Assembly: GCF_030162935.1 (NCBI RefSeq)
Contig: NZ_JASAUZ010000067.1
Coordinates: 62,001 to 126,000, forward strand
DNA from: Comamonas halotolerans
Lineage (GTDB): Bacteria; Pseudomonadota; Gammaproteobacteria; Burkholderiales; Burkholderiaceae_C
Direction: 5' to 3'
DNA length: 64,000 bases
In this document: piece after piece, positions 45,872-55,672 of the stretch
Layout of the letters: each line of letters starts with the position of its first letter
How positions within the stretch are numbered: the first letter of the stretch is position 1
Program-made: the position numbers and the translations under genes
Notes under the pieces: generated by a model
Database searches by the model: none
What the model saw: only the letters and a program-made list of their open reading frames with translations
Told to the model about the DNA's origin: nothing

Positions 45872-46798
45872 ATGACTGCTACCGCAATTGCTTCTGCAAC
45901 CACCACTCACGTCCACCTGGACATTACCCCACTTGCAGGGCGCATTGGCGCTCGTATTGATGGTGTTCGCTTGGGAGGTGACCTGGACCATGCCACCTTC
46001 ACCGCCATTCACCAGGCCTTGCTCCAACACCGCGTGCTGTTCTTTCGCAATCAGCAGCATTTAGACGACGCCAGTCACCAAGCCTTTGGTCGTTTGTTTG
46101 GCGAAATTGAGGCGCACCCCACAGTGCCCGCTCCTGAAGGCACTGCATTCCTGGAACTGAACTCCCAGCACGGCGGGCGTGCTGACTCCTGGCACACCGA
46201 CGTCACGTTCAAAGCTGCCTTTCCCAAGGCCTGTGTTTTGCGCGCCATCACGCTTCCCTCTTATGGGGGAGACACGGTGTGGTCCAGCACAGTGGCCGGC
46301 TATGAAAGCCTGCCAGGCTCGCTCAAGCTCTTAGCAGAGCAGTTGTGGGCTGTACACGGCAACGACTACGACTATGCGGAAAGCTTCCGCCATGCACACG
46401 CCAGCAACCAAGAAATCACTGGACGTGAGGCATACCGAAAAACCTTCACCCGCCAGTTGATCGAGGCAGAGCACCCTCTGGTGCATATTCATCCCGAAAC
46501 GGGTGAGAAGGCGCTACTGCTGGGGCACTTTGCCAAACACATAAAAGGTCTGCGCACCCAAGAGGCTGCCGCCCTGCTGCAAATTTTCAACGACCGCATC
46601 AACCGGTTGGAAAACACGGTGCGCTGGCAATGGCAAGAAGGCGATGTCGCACTATGGGACAACCGCAGCACCCAACACTACGCCATCAATGATTATGGCG
46701 ATGCCCATCGCGTCATGCGTCGCGTCACCATCTCGGGGGACCGCGCTGTTGCCGTAGATGGACGCCGCAGTGTAGAGCGCACAACACAAGCTGCTTGA
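45872..46798 (+). CDS. TauD/TfdA-family Fe(II)/2-oxoglutarate dioxygenase
   Basis: The 308-aa cytoplasmic enzyme uses O2 and 2-oxoglutarate to hydroxylate a substrate, in TauD-like cases releasing sulfite or a phenol. The iron triad is His108-x-Asp110 (SWHTDVTF) and a distal His near 269 (TQHYAINDYG), followed by the 2-oxoglutarate Arg in HRVMRRVT. GGAGAC precedes the ATG. It is the first gene before a CUT1-type importer, 117 bp away. The taurine ABC genes are not here, so taurine is not necessarily the substrate. Confidence 0.9.
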   Translation: MTATAIASATTTHVHLDITPLAGRIGARIDGVRLGGDLDHATFTAIHQALLQHRVLFFRNQQHLDDASHQAFGRLFGEIEAHPTVPAPEGTAFLELNSQHGGRADSWHTDVTFKAAFPKACVLRAITLPSYGGDTVWSSTVAGYESLPGSLKLLAEQLWAVHGNDYDYAESFRHAHASNQEITGREAYRKTFTRQLIEAEHPLVHIHPETGEKALLLGHFAKHIKGLRTQEAAALLQIFNDRINRLENTVRWQWQEGDVALWDNRSTQHYAINDYGDAHRVMRRVTISGDRAVAVDGRRSVERTTQAA

Positions 46799-46915
46799 AG
46801 CGCCCTCACCTCACTGCATGGTCAGCCATATGCGTTGGTCACGCCCGCCCTATTTGCAGGTCCCCGAGCATTTTTCTTCTTTCACTTTCCCATCGTGCGC
46901 AGCCCAGCGCTTCCT

Positions 46916-48274
46916 ATGACAAAAACAACATACACCCTCGAAAACGGCGTGCTGCTGCCCCGACGTCGCTTACTCACCAGTGTGCTGGGACTGGGCGCTG
47001 CCAGCCTCGGATTTCCGGCGCTGGCACTGTCCAAGCCCCTGAAAGGCATCACGCTCAACACCTCGTTGTTCACCACCGCCTATTCCAAACTTCTACGCCC
47101 CTGGATTAGCGAGTTTGAAGAAGCCACTGGGGCCACCATCAATTTTGATACGCCCTCATTTGCGGTTTACAACCAGCGCACGGACCTGGAGTTGTCTACC
47201 CATGGCGCATCCCTGGATGCAGTGAATGTGACATTCATCTATTCCAGCCGCTGGATCAACTCGGGCTGGCTACAGCCGCTCGATGACTTCATCAGCGCCC
47301 CCCAGCTCACGCCCACTGACTACGACATCAACGACTTCTTGCCCGGCGCACTGGCCCCTGAGCGGGGCTCCGACGGCAAGCTCTACGGCATTCCATGGAC
47401 GGCAGAAACCACTCTTACCGCAGCCAGCCGCTTTGATGTTCTGCGCGAACAAGGTTTGAGCTTTCCAGACACCACCGATGCGTTACTGCAAGCCGCACAG
47501 CAGCTTAATCGCAAAGAACGTGCTTCAGGCTTTGTGACCGACAACCACTACGGCTGGTCCTTCCCGCCGTTTCTGCACGCTTTTGGGGGTGACATCTTCC
47601 GCAATGCCCCGCATGACCTATACCCCACGTTAGACACCCCTGAAGCAATTGCCGCGGCCGACTATTTTGCACACTTGCTGCGTGAATTCGGGCCGGACGG
47701 CGTAGTCTCTTTCACCCCAGACCAATCGTTGCAATCCCTCAAGGCTGGGCGCAGCCACTTGGGTGTACAAGGGCAGATTTATCTGTCTCAGCTGGCCGAC
47801 CGTACTTCCAGCAAAGTGGCCGGCACAGCCGCCTGGGGCCTGATTCCCAAAGGACCTGCCGGACGCTTTCCCGGAGTGGCTGTTCATGGCTGGGGCATTC
47901 CCGTGGGCAGCAAAAACAAAGAAGCCGCATGGCAATTCATACGCTGGGCCACCTCCAAAGCCACGCTGCAACGCGCCGTGGCCGCCGGTTATGGATCGCC
48001 TACCCGCCGCTCTGACATCGCTTCACAGGCATACGCCCAACGCCAGCGTGCCAATGGTTTCGACATTGGCAAACTGGTGTCCCAATCCATTGACCTGGCG
48101 GGCAGGCAAGGCCATATGAAATACCGCACCGTGGCCGTATATCCGCAGGTGGATCAGCAAATCAACAAGGCGATTGAACTGATTGCCACCGGTCAGCGCA
48201 CTGCAGAACAGGCCATGAAGCAAGCCCAGATCGCCAGCATTGCCGAGCTGAAACGTGCAGGTATCAAGCTCTAA
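46916..48274 (+). CDS. ABC transporter extracellular solute-binding protein (family 1)
   Basis: The 452-aa receptor has a twin-arginine-like signal (PRRRLLTSVLGLGAASLG, about 15-32) and a family 1 periplasmic fold with EFEEATGATINFD and RPWISEF. Family 1 receptors bind sugars, glycerol phosphate and similar polar solutes. The ATG at 46916 places the twin-Arg motif near residue 17; an upstream start at 46835 would bury it. It begins 117 bp after the dioxygenase gene and 21 bp before the permease. Confidence 0.88.
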   Translation: MTKTTYTLENGVLLPRRRLLTSVLGLGAASLGFPALALSKPLKGITLNTSLFTTAYSKLLRPWISEFEEATGATINFDTPSFAVYNQRTDLELSTHGASLDAVNVTFIYSSRWINSGWLQPLDDFISAPQLTPTDYDINDFLPGALAPERGSDGKLYGIPWTAETTLTAASRFDVLREQGLSFPDTTDALLQAAQQLNRKERASGFVTDNHYGWSFPPFLHAFGGDIFRNAPHDLYPTLDTPEAIAAADYFAHLLREFGPDGVVSFTPDQSLQSLKAGRSHLGVQGQIYLSQLADRTSSKVAGTAAWGLIPKGPAGRFPGVAVHGWGIPVGSKNKEAAWQFIRWATSKATLQRAVAAGYGSPTRRSDIASQAYAQRQRANGFDIGKLVSQSIDLAGRQGHMKYRTVAVYPQVDQQINKAIELIATGQRTAEQAMKQAQIASIAELKRAGIKL

Positions 48275-48295
48275 GCACCAGCAGGAGACCGCCGC

Positions 48296-49285
48296 ATGCC
48301 GCCAACCGCCTCGCTGTCCGTCAGCACCTGGAGCACCCCTGGCACGACAGCCTCCGCTGGGCAGCCTGCGCCATCGCCCATCACGCCACATAGGCTGAGT
48401 TGGCAAGCACGCAAAGCGCGGGCATGGTGCTGTGGCCTCACACCCGCACTGCTGGTGCTGGGTGCCATCACCTTATTGCCCCTGCTGACACTGCTGAGCG
48501 TCAGTCTGACGCCGCTGAGTCTAACCAGCCCAAAAGAGAGTTTTCATTTCTCAGAACCCCTGGGCAACTTCATCCATTTGCTGCGCGATGACCGCTTTCT
48601 CAACTCTCTGCTGGTGCAAGCCAAGTTGTCCATCTCAGGGGTAAGCATGCAATTGCTCATCGGCTTGGGACTGGCTTTGCTGCTCAACACATCCACTCAT
48701 ACCTCTCACAGCGTGCGCACGGCATTGCTGATACCCATGGTGCTACCGCCGATTGTGGTGGCGCTGGTGTGGAAAATCATCTATACGCCAGACATCAGCC
48801 CAGTCCACGCATTACTTGAACAATGGGGCTGGCCACTGCGCTCGCTCATCACCAACCCTGACACAGCCTTGTGGGCGCTGGTGGTGGCAGACACCTGGCA
48901 ATGGTTTCCCTTCACCATGTTGATGGTGCTGGCACAGCTTCAAATGGTTCCGCGTGACCCACTGGATGCCGCTCGCATGGATGGTGCCAGCCGCTGGCAG
49001 GTGTTCCGTTTCATTGTGCTGCCCTATCTGCAGCAAACACTGGTGGTGTGCGCGCTGTTCCGCCTGATTGACAGCTTCAAGGCCTTCCCGCTGCTGTACA
49101 TCCTCACTCAGGGTGGTCCAGGCACAGTCACCGAAGTCACCAACTACTACGGCTTCATCCAAGCTTTCAACTTCTCATACTGGGGCTATGGCAGTGCCAT
49201 TGCTGTGGTGATGCTGATGGGCGTGCTAGCTCTGAGCTGGTTGATCACCCGTTGGAGCATCCAGGGAGAAAGTCATGCTCGCTAA
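48296..49285 (+). CDS. CUT1-type ABC transporter permease, MalF/UgpA-like
   Basis: The 329-aa inner membrane protein has six main hydrophobic segments. The cytoplasmic EAA loop reads DAARMDGASRWQVFRFIVLPYL, typical of sugar-type permeases. The first 45 residues are proline- and serine-rich and lie in the cytoplasm. AGGAG precedes the start. It overlaps the next permease by 11 bp. Confidence 0.9.
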   Translation: MPPTASLSVSTWSTPGTTASAGQPAPSPITPHRLSWQARKARAWCCGLTPALLVLGAITLLPLLTLLSVSLTPLSLTSPKESFHFSEPLGNFIHLLRDDRFLNSLLVQAKLSISGVSMQLLIGLGLALLLNTSTHTSHSVRTALLIPMVLPPIVVALVWKIIYTPDISPVHALLEQWGWPLRSLITNPDTALWALVVADTWQWFPFTMLMVLAQLQMVPRDPLDAARMDGASRWQVFRFIVLPYLQQTLVVCALFRLIDSFKAFPLLYILTQGGPGTVTEVTNYYGFIQAFNFSYWGYGSAIAVVMLMGVLALSWLITRWSIQGESHAR

Positions 49286-50096
49286 GTCCTTGCTCCTGCC
49301 CTTGTCTATCCGAGATACGGCCGCTTGGCTGGTCTTGGTGGTGGTGTTGCTACCTTTCGCGTGGATGGTGCTGATGGCCTTTCGCCCAACCGAATCAGCA
49401 TTGGACGTGACCCTCACGTTCACCCCCACCTTTGATGCATTTGTCAGTCTATGGCGTGAGGGTTTCTGGAAACCACTGAGCAACAGCTTGCTGACCAGCG
49501 TGTTGTCTACCACCTTGTCGCTGTTAATTGGTGTTCCAGCCGCCTATGCGCTCTCACGCTGGCGCTTCAAAGCCCGCAAGCACATTGCTTTGTGGATTTT
49601 ATGCACCCGCATGGCCCCGCCCATTGCCTTCACCATTCCCTTCTTTCTCGCGTTTCGCTGGGTAGGCCTACTCGATACCGTCACAGGTTTGGTGCTGGTC
49701 TATCTCACATTCAACTTGGCCATCGTGATCTGGATGATGCAAGGCTTCTTCGATGCAATCCCCACCGCTTTGGAAGAAGCTGCCTGGCTGGACGGTTGCA
49801 GCATCTGGCAAGCGTTTTGGCATATCACCCTGCCACTCACAAGACCGGGCTTGGTGGCTACCGCTGTGCTGTGCTTCATCTTCTCGTGGAGCGACTTTTT
49901 CTACGCACTGATTCTCACGCGCACCCAGGCCATCACGGCACCTGTGGCCATCGTCAACTTCCTGCAATACGACGGCTGGGAGTGGACCAAGATTGCAGCT
50001 GCCGGCACCTTGGTCACGCTGCCCGTTGTAGGGTTCACCATTGTGGTTCGCAAATACTTGGTCCACGGCCTGACCGCCGGGGGCGTGAAGGACTAA
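49275..50096 (+). CDS. CUT1-type ABC transporter permease, MalG/UgpE-like
   Basis: The 273-aa inner membrane permease has six hydrophobic segments and the EAA loop EEAAWLDGCSIWQAFWHITLP. A start at 49275 uses GGGAGAA just upstream, inside the previous gene. It forms the translocation channel with the UgpA-like partner and is followed 4 bp later by the ATPase gene. Confidence 0.91.
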   Translation: MLAKSLLLPLSIRDTAAWLVLVVVLLPFAWMVLMAFRPTESALDVTLTFTPTFDAFVSLWREGFWKPLSNSLLTSVLSTTLSLLIGVPAAYALSRWRFKARKHIALWILCTRMAPPIAFTIPFFLAFRWVGLLDTVTGLVLVYLTFNLAIVIWMMQGFFDAIPTALEEAAWLDGCSIWQAFWHITLPLTRPGLVATAVLCFIFSWSDFFYALILTRTQAITAPVAIVNFLQYDGWEWTKIAAAGTLVTLPVVGFTIVVRKYLVHGLTAGGVKD

Positions 50097-50100
50097 CGCC

Positions 50101-51177
50101 ATGGCATCTATTTCCTTGCACCATATTCACAAAAGCTACCAAGGCCACGCGGTGTTGCACGGCGTTACGCTTGACATTCAAGATGGAGAATTCATCGCCT
50201 TGGTCGGACCTTCTGGCTGCGGCAAGTCCACCTTGCTGCGTGTTTTGGCGGGGTTGGAAGAGATTGACAGCGGCCAGCTCCATGTGGGCACGCACAACAT
50301 CACGCATGAGCCACCTCAGTCACGCAATATGTCCATGGTGTTTCAAAACTACGCGCTCTATCCCCACATGAGCGTTGCCAGCAACTTGGGCTTTGCGCTC
50401 CAATTGCAAAAAGTAGCATCTGCCGATATTGCACAACGTGTGCAAGAAGTAGCGAACATCCTGGGCTTGCAAGACTTGCTGCAGCGCCGCCCGGCCCAGC
50501 TTTCGGGTGGGCAGCGCCAGCGCGTAGCCATGGGTCGCGCCATCATCCGCCAGCCTCAGGCTTTTTTGTTTGATGAGCCTCTATCCAATCTGGATGCACA
50601 GTTGCGCGTGGAAATGCGTGCCGAAATCAAGGCCCTGCACCAGCGCTTGGGCACCACCACGATCTACGTCACCCACGACCAAATTGAGGCCATGACCATG
50701 GCGGATCGCATCGTAGTGCTGCGCGATGGTCACATTGAACAGGTCGGGACACCGTTAGAGTTGTACGACCGCCCTGCCAATGCCTTTGTGGCGCAGTTCA
50801 TTGGTTCACCGTCCATGAACCTGATTGCTGCACGCGTGCACAATCGCACGCACCAGGTCCGTACTGACGATGGGCTGGAGCTGGCCCTGCCTGTCAGCCT
50901 GGAATTACCCTCCGGCCAAGACCTGCTGCTGGGCATACGCCCTGAGCACATTCAGCTGCGCCCCTCGGCCGCCGACAGCGCAGTCCTGCAATCCGAAGCA
51001 CTGGTGGTGGAGCCCACCGGAACTGACACACAGATCATTGCGCAATGTGGGCTCCTGCGCCTGACAACCTTATCGCATGAGCGCTTGCCCATCACTCCCG
51101 GTAACCCGCTCAAGCTGCATGTACCTACCGAGCATCTGCACGTTTTTGATGCCCGCAGCGGAGCACGGTTGCACTAA
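50101..51177 (+). CDS. CUT1-type ABC transporter ATPase, MalK/UgpC-like
   Basis: The 358-aa ATPase has Walker A GPSGCGKST (36-44), signature LSGGQRQR (from about 135), Walker B FLFDEPLSNLD and the switch HDQ. A C-terminal OB-fold regulatory domain (GIRPEHIQL) is typical of MalK/UgpC. It is the last gene of the dioxygenase-importer cluster. No clear terminator follows. Confidence 0.93.
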   Translation: MASISLHHIHKSYQGHAVLHGVTLDIQDGEFIALVGPSGCGKSTLLRVLAGLEEIDSGQLHVGTHNITHEPPQSRNMSMVFQNYALYPHMSVASNLGFALQLQKVASADIAQRVQEVANILGLQDLLQRRPAQLSGGQRQRVAMGRAIIRQPQAFLFDEPLSNLDAQLRVEMRAEIKALHQRLGTTTIYVTHDQIEAMTMADRIVVLRDGHIEQVGTPLELYDRPANAFVAQFIGSPSMNLIAARVHNRTHQVRTDDGLELALPVSLELPSGQDLLLGIRPEHIQLRPSAADSAVLQSEALVVEPTGTDTQIIAQCGLLRLTTLSHERLPITPGNPLKLHVPTEHLHVFDARSGARLH

Positions 51178-51254
51178 TCGCCATCAGCAAAAAAAGCGGA
51201 CAGCACCTTTTAGCCATACCTTTTGATAAGGCAGGCTCGGCAATGGTTTCACGC

Positions 51255-51752
51255 TTAACTGCGTGCGTAAGTCGCTGTAAACGAAGCCTTTGCAATGGTA
51301 TTGGCATTGATCATGAATCCGCCAATCGCCGTGGTAGCGTCATCCGGTATATCCAGCTTGGGGACCGATAGCGCATGCACTGTGAAGATGTAGCGGTGTG
51401 GTTTGTCGCCGGGTGGTGGGCACATGCCACCCCAGGCAAAAATACCGTAGTCATTGCGCATCTGGCGCGCACCCGCAGGCAGATTGGCATTGCCTTTGGC
51501 GCCAGCATCGGCTGCCAGCTCCGTGATATGGGCTGGCAAATCAATCACCATCCAGTGCCACCAGCCCGAGCCTGTGGGCGCATCGGGGTCGTACACGGTC
51601 ACGGCAAAGCTTTGCGTGCCTTCAGGGGCACCGCTCCATTGCAGCACTGGTGAGGCATTGGCACCACCGCAGCCAAACATATCAGACTCAAACACGGAAG
51701 CAATGCTGCTGTCCGCAGCAATATCAGGGCTGTGTAAACGGAATGCGGTCAT
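51255..51752 (-). CDS. YbhB/YbcL family (PEBP, Raf kinase inhibitor-like) protein
   Basis: The 165-aa soluble protein has the PEBP ligand site DPDAPTGSGWWHW (55-67) and the later GYxGxxPP-type segment GGMCPPPGDKPHRY. There is no signal peptide, as in E. coli YbhB. Its biochemical role is not known. It is convergent with the transporter ATPase gene and divergent from the esterase gene. Confidence 0.92.
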   Translation of the reverse strand: MTAFRLHSPDIAADSSIASVFESDMFGCGGANASPVLQWSGAPEGTQSFAVTVYDPDAPTGSGWWHWMVIDLPAHITELAADAGAKGNANLPAGARQMRNDYGIFAWGGMCPPPGDKPHRYIFTVHALSVPKLDIPDDATTAIGGFMINANTIAKASFTATYARS

Positions 51753-51903
51753 GGCGAGGACTCCTTCTCAATAACAAGCGATCAAGTATGCCTTCTGCGC
51801 TGCCTGATAGCCAACTGCACCAGACTCCAATAGATAGATTTCAACCCAATATTGAGAATGGATCGCATTTAAACTAATCCGCTTCGATGTTTCTGGATCT
51901 GCC

Positions 51904-52944
51904 ATGCCTGCCCCAATATCCTCCGTTTGCCTATCGACCGCCCGACGCCACTGGATGATCAGTGCCTTGGCCGCTCCCAGCCTTGGCTTGCTGGGATGCA
52001 GCACCGCAGCGCTGACACTGCAGGAACGCGCAAGCACACTGAGGCACCCCTGGCAGATGCCCGGAGTACACAGTTTTGATATGCCGGCAACCCCGCTACC
52101 TGGATCCTCCAGCACACGCCAGCACCGCGTGATGGTGTACGTCCCCCAGGGGCCTGCCCCTCAAACGGGCTGGCCTGTGATCTATGTGCTTGACGGCAAC
52201 CTCATGTTTGCACCACTGGCTCAACTGATCCACAACCGGGGTGCACGCGGAGTGGAAACACGTGGCCCCAGTGCCATTGTGGTAGGCCTCGGTCATGCAC
52301 TGCCTGTGGACAGCGTTGAAGTGCATGATCGCGCAGCACGCACCTATGACTACACCCCGCCTTTTGATGGAGTGGCGCCCGACAGCCAGGGGCGCGCACA
52401 AGGAGGTGCCGATGCGTTTCTGGATTGGATGTCCGGGCAGTTGCAGCCCCGGCTTCAAGCCCAGCTTCCCATCAATCCCCAACAACGAACCCTGGTAGGC
52501 CACTCCTATGGCGGCTTGTGCACCTTGCACACGCTGTTCACGCGCCCAGCCATGTTCCAGCGTTATGTAGCTGCCAGTCCATCTCTGTGGTGGGGCAATG
52601 GCATGCTGCTGGACGAAGCCGTGCAGTTCATGCGCCGCCATCATGCCTCCCCCTTGCCTCACAAAGTCAACGTCTATGTCAGCCAGGGGAGCCTGGAGAT
52701 GGGGCAACCCAGAGGCCCGCAACCACGTGCAGCGGTGCAGGCAGAGCGAGAGGCTTCCGCCCGAAAAGCACAGCAGCGTGCGCAACAACACGGGCTGCAC
52801 TCGCTCGCAGAGTTGTCTCAGGCTTTGAACAGCATGGACCAGCTCAGCAGCCAGCACGATGTATGGCCTGGCGCCAACCATGGCGGCACCCAGATGTTTG
52901 CCTGCATGCAAGCAGCGCGGATAGGCATTTTCTCGGAGCTCTGA
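51904..52944 (+). CDS. alpha/beta-hydrolase esterase, putative lipoprotein
   Basis: The 346-aa protein has an N-terminal signal (MISALAAPSLGLLGC, possible lipobox Cys) and an esterase D/Fes-like fold. The nucleophile is Ser201 in GHSYGG, after a VIYVLDGN strand, and a catalytic His follows in GANHGG. Siderophore esterases such as IroE share this layout, but no siderophore genes are nearby. An Ala/Gln-rich helix insert lies at about 270-310. Confidence 0.82.
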   Translation: MPAPISSVCLSTARRHWMISALAAPSLGLLGCSTAALTLQERASTLRHPWQMPGVHSFDMPATPLPGSSSTRQHRVMVYVPQGPAPQTGWPVIYVLDGNLMFAPLAQLIHNRGARGVETRGPSAIVVGLGHALPVDSVEVHDRAARTYDYTPPFDGVAPDSQGRAQGGADAFLDWMSGQLQPRLQAQLPINPQQRTLVGHSYGGLCTLHTLFTRPAMFQRYVAASPSLWWGNGMLLDEAVQFMRRHHASPLPHKVNVYVSQGSLEMGQPRGPQPRAAVQAEREASARKAQQRAQQHGLHSLAELSQALNSMDQLSSQHDVWPGANHGGTQMFACMQAARIGIFSEL

Positions 52945-53066
52945 GCCGACACCCTCCAGCGCTGAAGATCCGAGGAAGCCACGCCAGCAAACAACCTTTG
53001 CGTCCCAGCATGTTTGCAGTCTTTTTGTTCGAGCCTTGCTACGCTTGAAGCCTGTTTACCCGCGTG

Positions 53067-54260
53067 ATGTCTGCCATGCCCTCTGCTTCATCCTCCTTGC
53101 TGGCTCTGATCGGCCAGCCGGTACAAGCCATTGAAACGCCTGCGCTGGTCATTGACCTGGACGCCATGCAAAGCAACATGACCCGCATGGCCCAGCATGT
53201 GCGGCAGCACCGCGTGCGCTGGCGGCCCCATGCCAAGCTGCACAAAAGCGTACAGATTGCCCGGTGGCTTGAGCAAGCCGGTGCATGCGGCCACTGCGTG
53301 CAAAAACTAGAAGAAGCCGAGATTCTGGCCGCTGGCGGCATTCGTGACCTCTACATCAGCAATCAGGTCATCGCCCCCAGCAAGCTGGCACGTGTAGCAC
53401 AACTGGCACTGCGCCTGCATGCAGCAGGCGGAAGGCTGGCACTGGCTGTCGATCAACTTGAGGGCGTCCACCGTCTGGCTCAGGCCATGCAGGCCGCAGG
53501 CGCTCGTCACGCAGTCATTGATGTGCTGGTGGAAATCAATGTGGGGCAAAACCGCTGCGGGGTCGCACCCGGTCATGCCGCTGTTCCACTGGTACAAGCC
53601 ATCCTAAAACAGCCTTGTCTGCGCTATGCAGGTCTGCAGGCCTACCATGGCGGCGCGCAACACTTGCGCAGTGCAAAGCAGCGCAAGGCAGCTATCGATG
53701 AGGTGCTGAACCATGTCCACGCCACACTGCAGGCCTTGGAGGCTGCTGACATTGCAACCCCACTGGTCACAGGCGCAGGAACGGGCACCTTCATCCACGA
53801 AGCCGCAAGCGGTGTGTATGGTGAGCTGCAAACCGGCTCTTTTTTGTTCATGGATGCAGACTATGCGGTGAATGAACCTGACCCTAGCCAGCCAGCGTTT
53901 GAGCACGCTCTATTTGTCAAAACCCAGGTGATTTCGGTCTGTGCCAGCCATGCAGTTTGTGATGCAGGGCACAAGGCCCATGCCATTGATTCAGGCATGC
54001 CCACAGTTCATAGACTCCTGCCCAGACACGCTTTGCGTTTTGCCAATGGAGGTGATGAACATGGCGTCTTGCATGCAGACAGCGCTGCAGGCAATGCCAG
54101 CGGCTGGTTACCCGCCTGGGGCAATACGCTGTGGCTCATTCCCGGCCACTGCGACCCTACGGTCAATCTGCACAACCACATGATCGGTGTGCGCGGCGGC
54201 CTGCAATCCGGCACCGTGGAATCCATCATCACCGTGGACGCGCGCGGCGCTTTGCGTTGA
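53067..54260 (+). CDS. D-threonine aldolase/D-serine dehydratase-like PLP protein
   Basis: The 397-aa enzyme has an alanine-racemase-type N-terminal barrel with the PLP lysine in RPHAKLHK (Lys57) and a C-terminal domain with the metal site GHCD (His361, Asp363). This layout is found in D-threonine aldolase and 3-hydroxy-D-aspartate aldolase (DSD1 family). It would cleave D-3-hydroxy amino acids to glycine or related products. The ATG at 53067 directly follows a GTG. A terminator shared with ccsB follows. Confidence 0.88.
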   Translation: MSAMPSASSSLLALIGQPVQAIETPALVIDLDAMQSNMTRMAQHVRQHRVRWRPHAKLHKSVQIARWLEQAGACGHCVQKLEEAEILAAGGIRDLYISNQVIAPSKLARVAQLALRLHAAGGRLALAVDQLEGVHRLAQAMQAAGARHAVIDVLVEINVGQNRCGVAPGHAAVPLVQAILKQPCLRYAGLQAYHGGAQHLRSAKQRKAAIDEVLNHVHATLQALEAADIATPLVTGAGTGTFIHEAASGVYGELQTGSFLFMDADYAVNEPDPSQPAFEHALFVKTQVISVCASHAVCDAGHKAHAIDSGMPTVHRLLPRHALRFANGGDEHGVLHADSAAGNASGWLPAWGNTLWLIPGHCDPTVNLHNHMIGVRGGLQSGTVESIITVDARGALR

Positions 54261-54280
54261 AATGCACGATGCCCATGAGA

Positions 54281-54317
54281 AAAAAGCCTGCGCAGATCAT
54301 CTCTGCGCAGGCTTTTT
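54281..54317. terminator. Bidirectional terminator between aldolase and ccsB genes
   Basis: A perfect 16-bp stem (54281-54296 with 54302-54317) around TCATC, with A-rich left and T-rich right arms, between two convergent genes. Each arm gives a T tract on its own strand. Confidence 0.93.
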
Positions 54318-54334
54318 TGTAGGTGCTGTGAGGC

Positions 54335-55672
54335 TTACAACTCGCCGTAGCTATGCAGGCCAGACAGGAACATATTCACACCCAGGAAAGCAAAGGTGGT
54401 GATAGCCAGACCCACCAGTGCCCACCAGGCAGATACGGTGCCTCGCAGGCCCTTCATCAGGCGCATATGCAGCCAGGCTGCATAGTTCAGCCAGACAATC
54501 AGCGCCCAGGTTTCCTTGGGGTCCCAGCTCCAGTAGCCACCCCACGCCTCTGCTGCCCACAACGCGCCCAGTACAGTAGCGATGGTGAAGAACGCAAAGC
54601 CCACCGCAATGGATTTGTACATCACGTCATCCAGAATTTCATAGCTGGGCAGACGTGCTGCAATGGCCTTGCGCCCTGCAAGAATGGCAGCCACGATCAG
54701 GGAAGAAATGCCAAAGTAAATTATCCAGTAGCTGCTGCCTGACTCCGTGCTCTGACGAAATGCCAGGGGCTCAAAACACAGCGCCACACCCAGCAGCCAC
54801 AAAGGTGCCAGCTTGTACCACTTGGTCTCATTGGCCTGCTGTTTGATCAGATAGGCAAAGGCCACCATGGCCGCCAGAGCAAATGTACCGTAGCCAATAA
54901 AGTTGGCAGGCACATGAACCTTCATCCACCAGCTTTGCAAAGCCGGCACCAAAGGCTGGATCGCATGGGCTTCTCGGACCACGGTGTACCAGAGCAAAAA
55001 ACCAACCGCAGCACTGACCACCAGCATCACAAAGCCACCCAGAGCGCGGGTTTGGTACTGTGCTTCGTAATAGAGATAAAACAGTGCCGTCATCCAGATG
55101 AACATGACGAACACTTCATACAGATTGCTGACCGGGATGTGTCCAATATCTGGCCCCAGCAAATAGCTTTCAAACCAGCGCACCATGGTTCCCACCAATG
55201 CCAAGGTGATGGCTATCCAGGTGATGCGAGAGCCCATCGAGCCGAAGGTGTCACGCTCTCCTTTGGCAAACAGGCTGATCCAGTAGAAGATGGTGGACAT
55301 GAAGCACAGAACACTCATCCACAAAATGGCGGACTGGCTGGACAGAAAATACTTCAGGCCAAACACCGTTTCGGAGCGGTCAATTTGTGCCACACCGTCT
55401 GGGCCCTGGTACAGCCCGATAGCCAGCAGCGACAATCCCGCCACGGCCAGCATCAGCTTTGCCAGCGGACGCCAGAACCACCCCATCCAGATCATGGCAG
55501 GAATGCTGCCCAGCAGAATGCCTTTCTCATAGACATCCATGGCATGGCTGTATTGGCTCAGCGCAAACAGGCCGCCAGCCACCACAAGCGCTGCAAACAA
55601 CCAGTCAAACCAGTTGCGGCGCGCAAGGTAGCCTTCGTTCAAGGTAATGGTGGAAGTAGTCGTGCTACTCAT
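54335..55672 (-). CDS. ccsB: cytochrome c biogenesis protein CcsB/CcsA (system II)
   Basis: The 445-aa inner membrane protein is the haem-handling half of the system II cytochrome c synthetase. It has several membrane helices and the tryptophan-rich haem-binding motif WGGYWSWDPKETWALIVW. It overlaps resB by 4 bp. Symbols differ between species (CcsA, CcsB, ResC). Confidence 0.93.
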   Translation of the reverse strand: MSSTTTSTITLNEGYLARRNWFDWLFAALVVAGGLFALSQYSHAMDVYEKGILLGSIPAMIWMGWFWRPLAKLMLAVAGLSLLAIGLYQGPDGVAQIDRSETVFGLKYFLSSQSAILWMSVLCFMSTIFYWISLFAKGERDTFGSMGSRITWIAITLALVGTMVRWFESYLLGPDIGHIPVSNLYEVFVMFIWMTALFYLYYEAQYQTRALGGFVMLVVSAAVGFLLWYTVVREAHAIQPLVPALQSWWMKVHVPANFIGYGTFALAAMVAFAYLIKQQANETKWYKLAPLWLLGVALCFEPLAFRQSTESGSSYWIIYFGISSLIVAAILAGRKAIAARLPSYEILDDVMYKSIAVGFAFFTIATVLGALWAAEAWGGYWSWDPKETWALIVWLNYAAWLHMRLMKGLRGTVSAWWALVGLAITTFAFLGVNMFLSGLHSYGEL

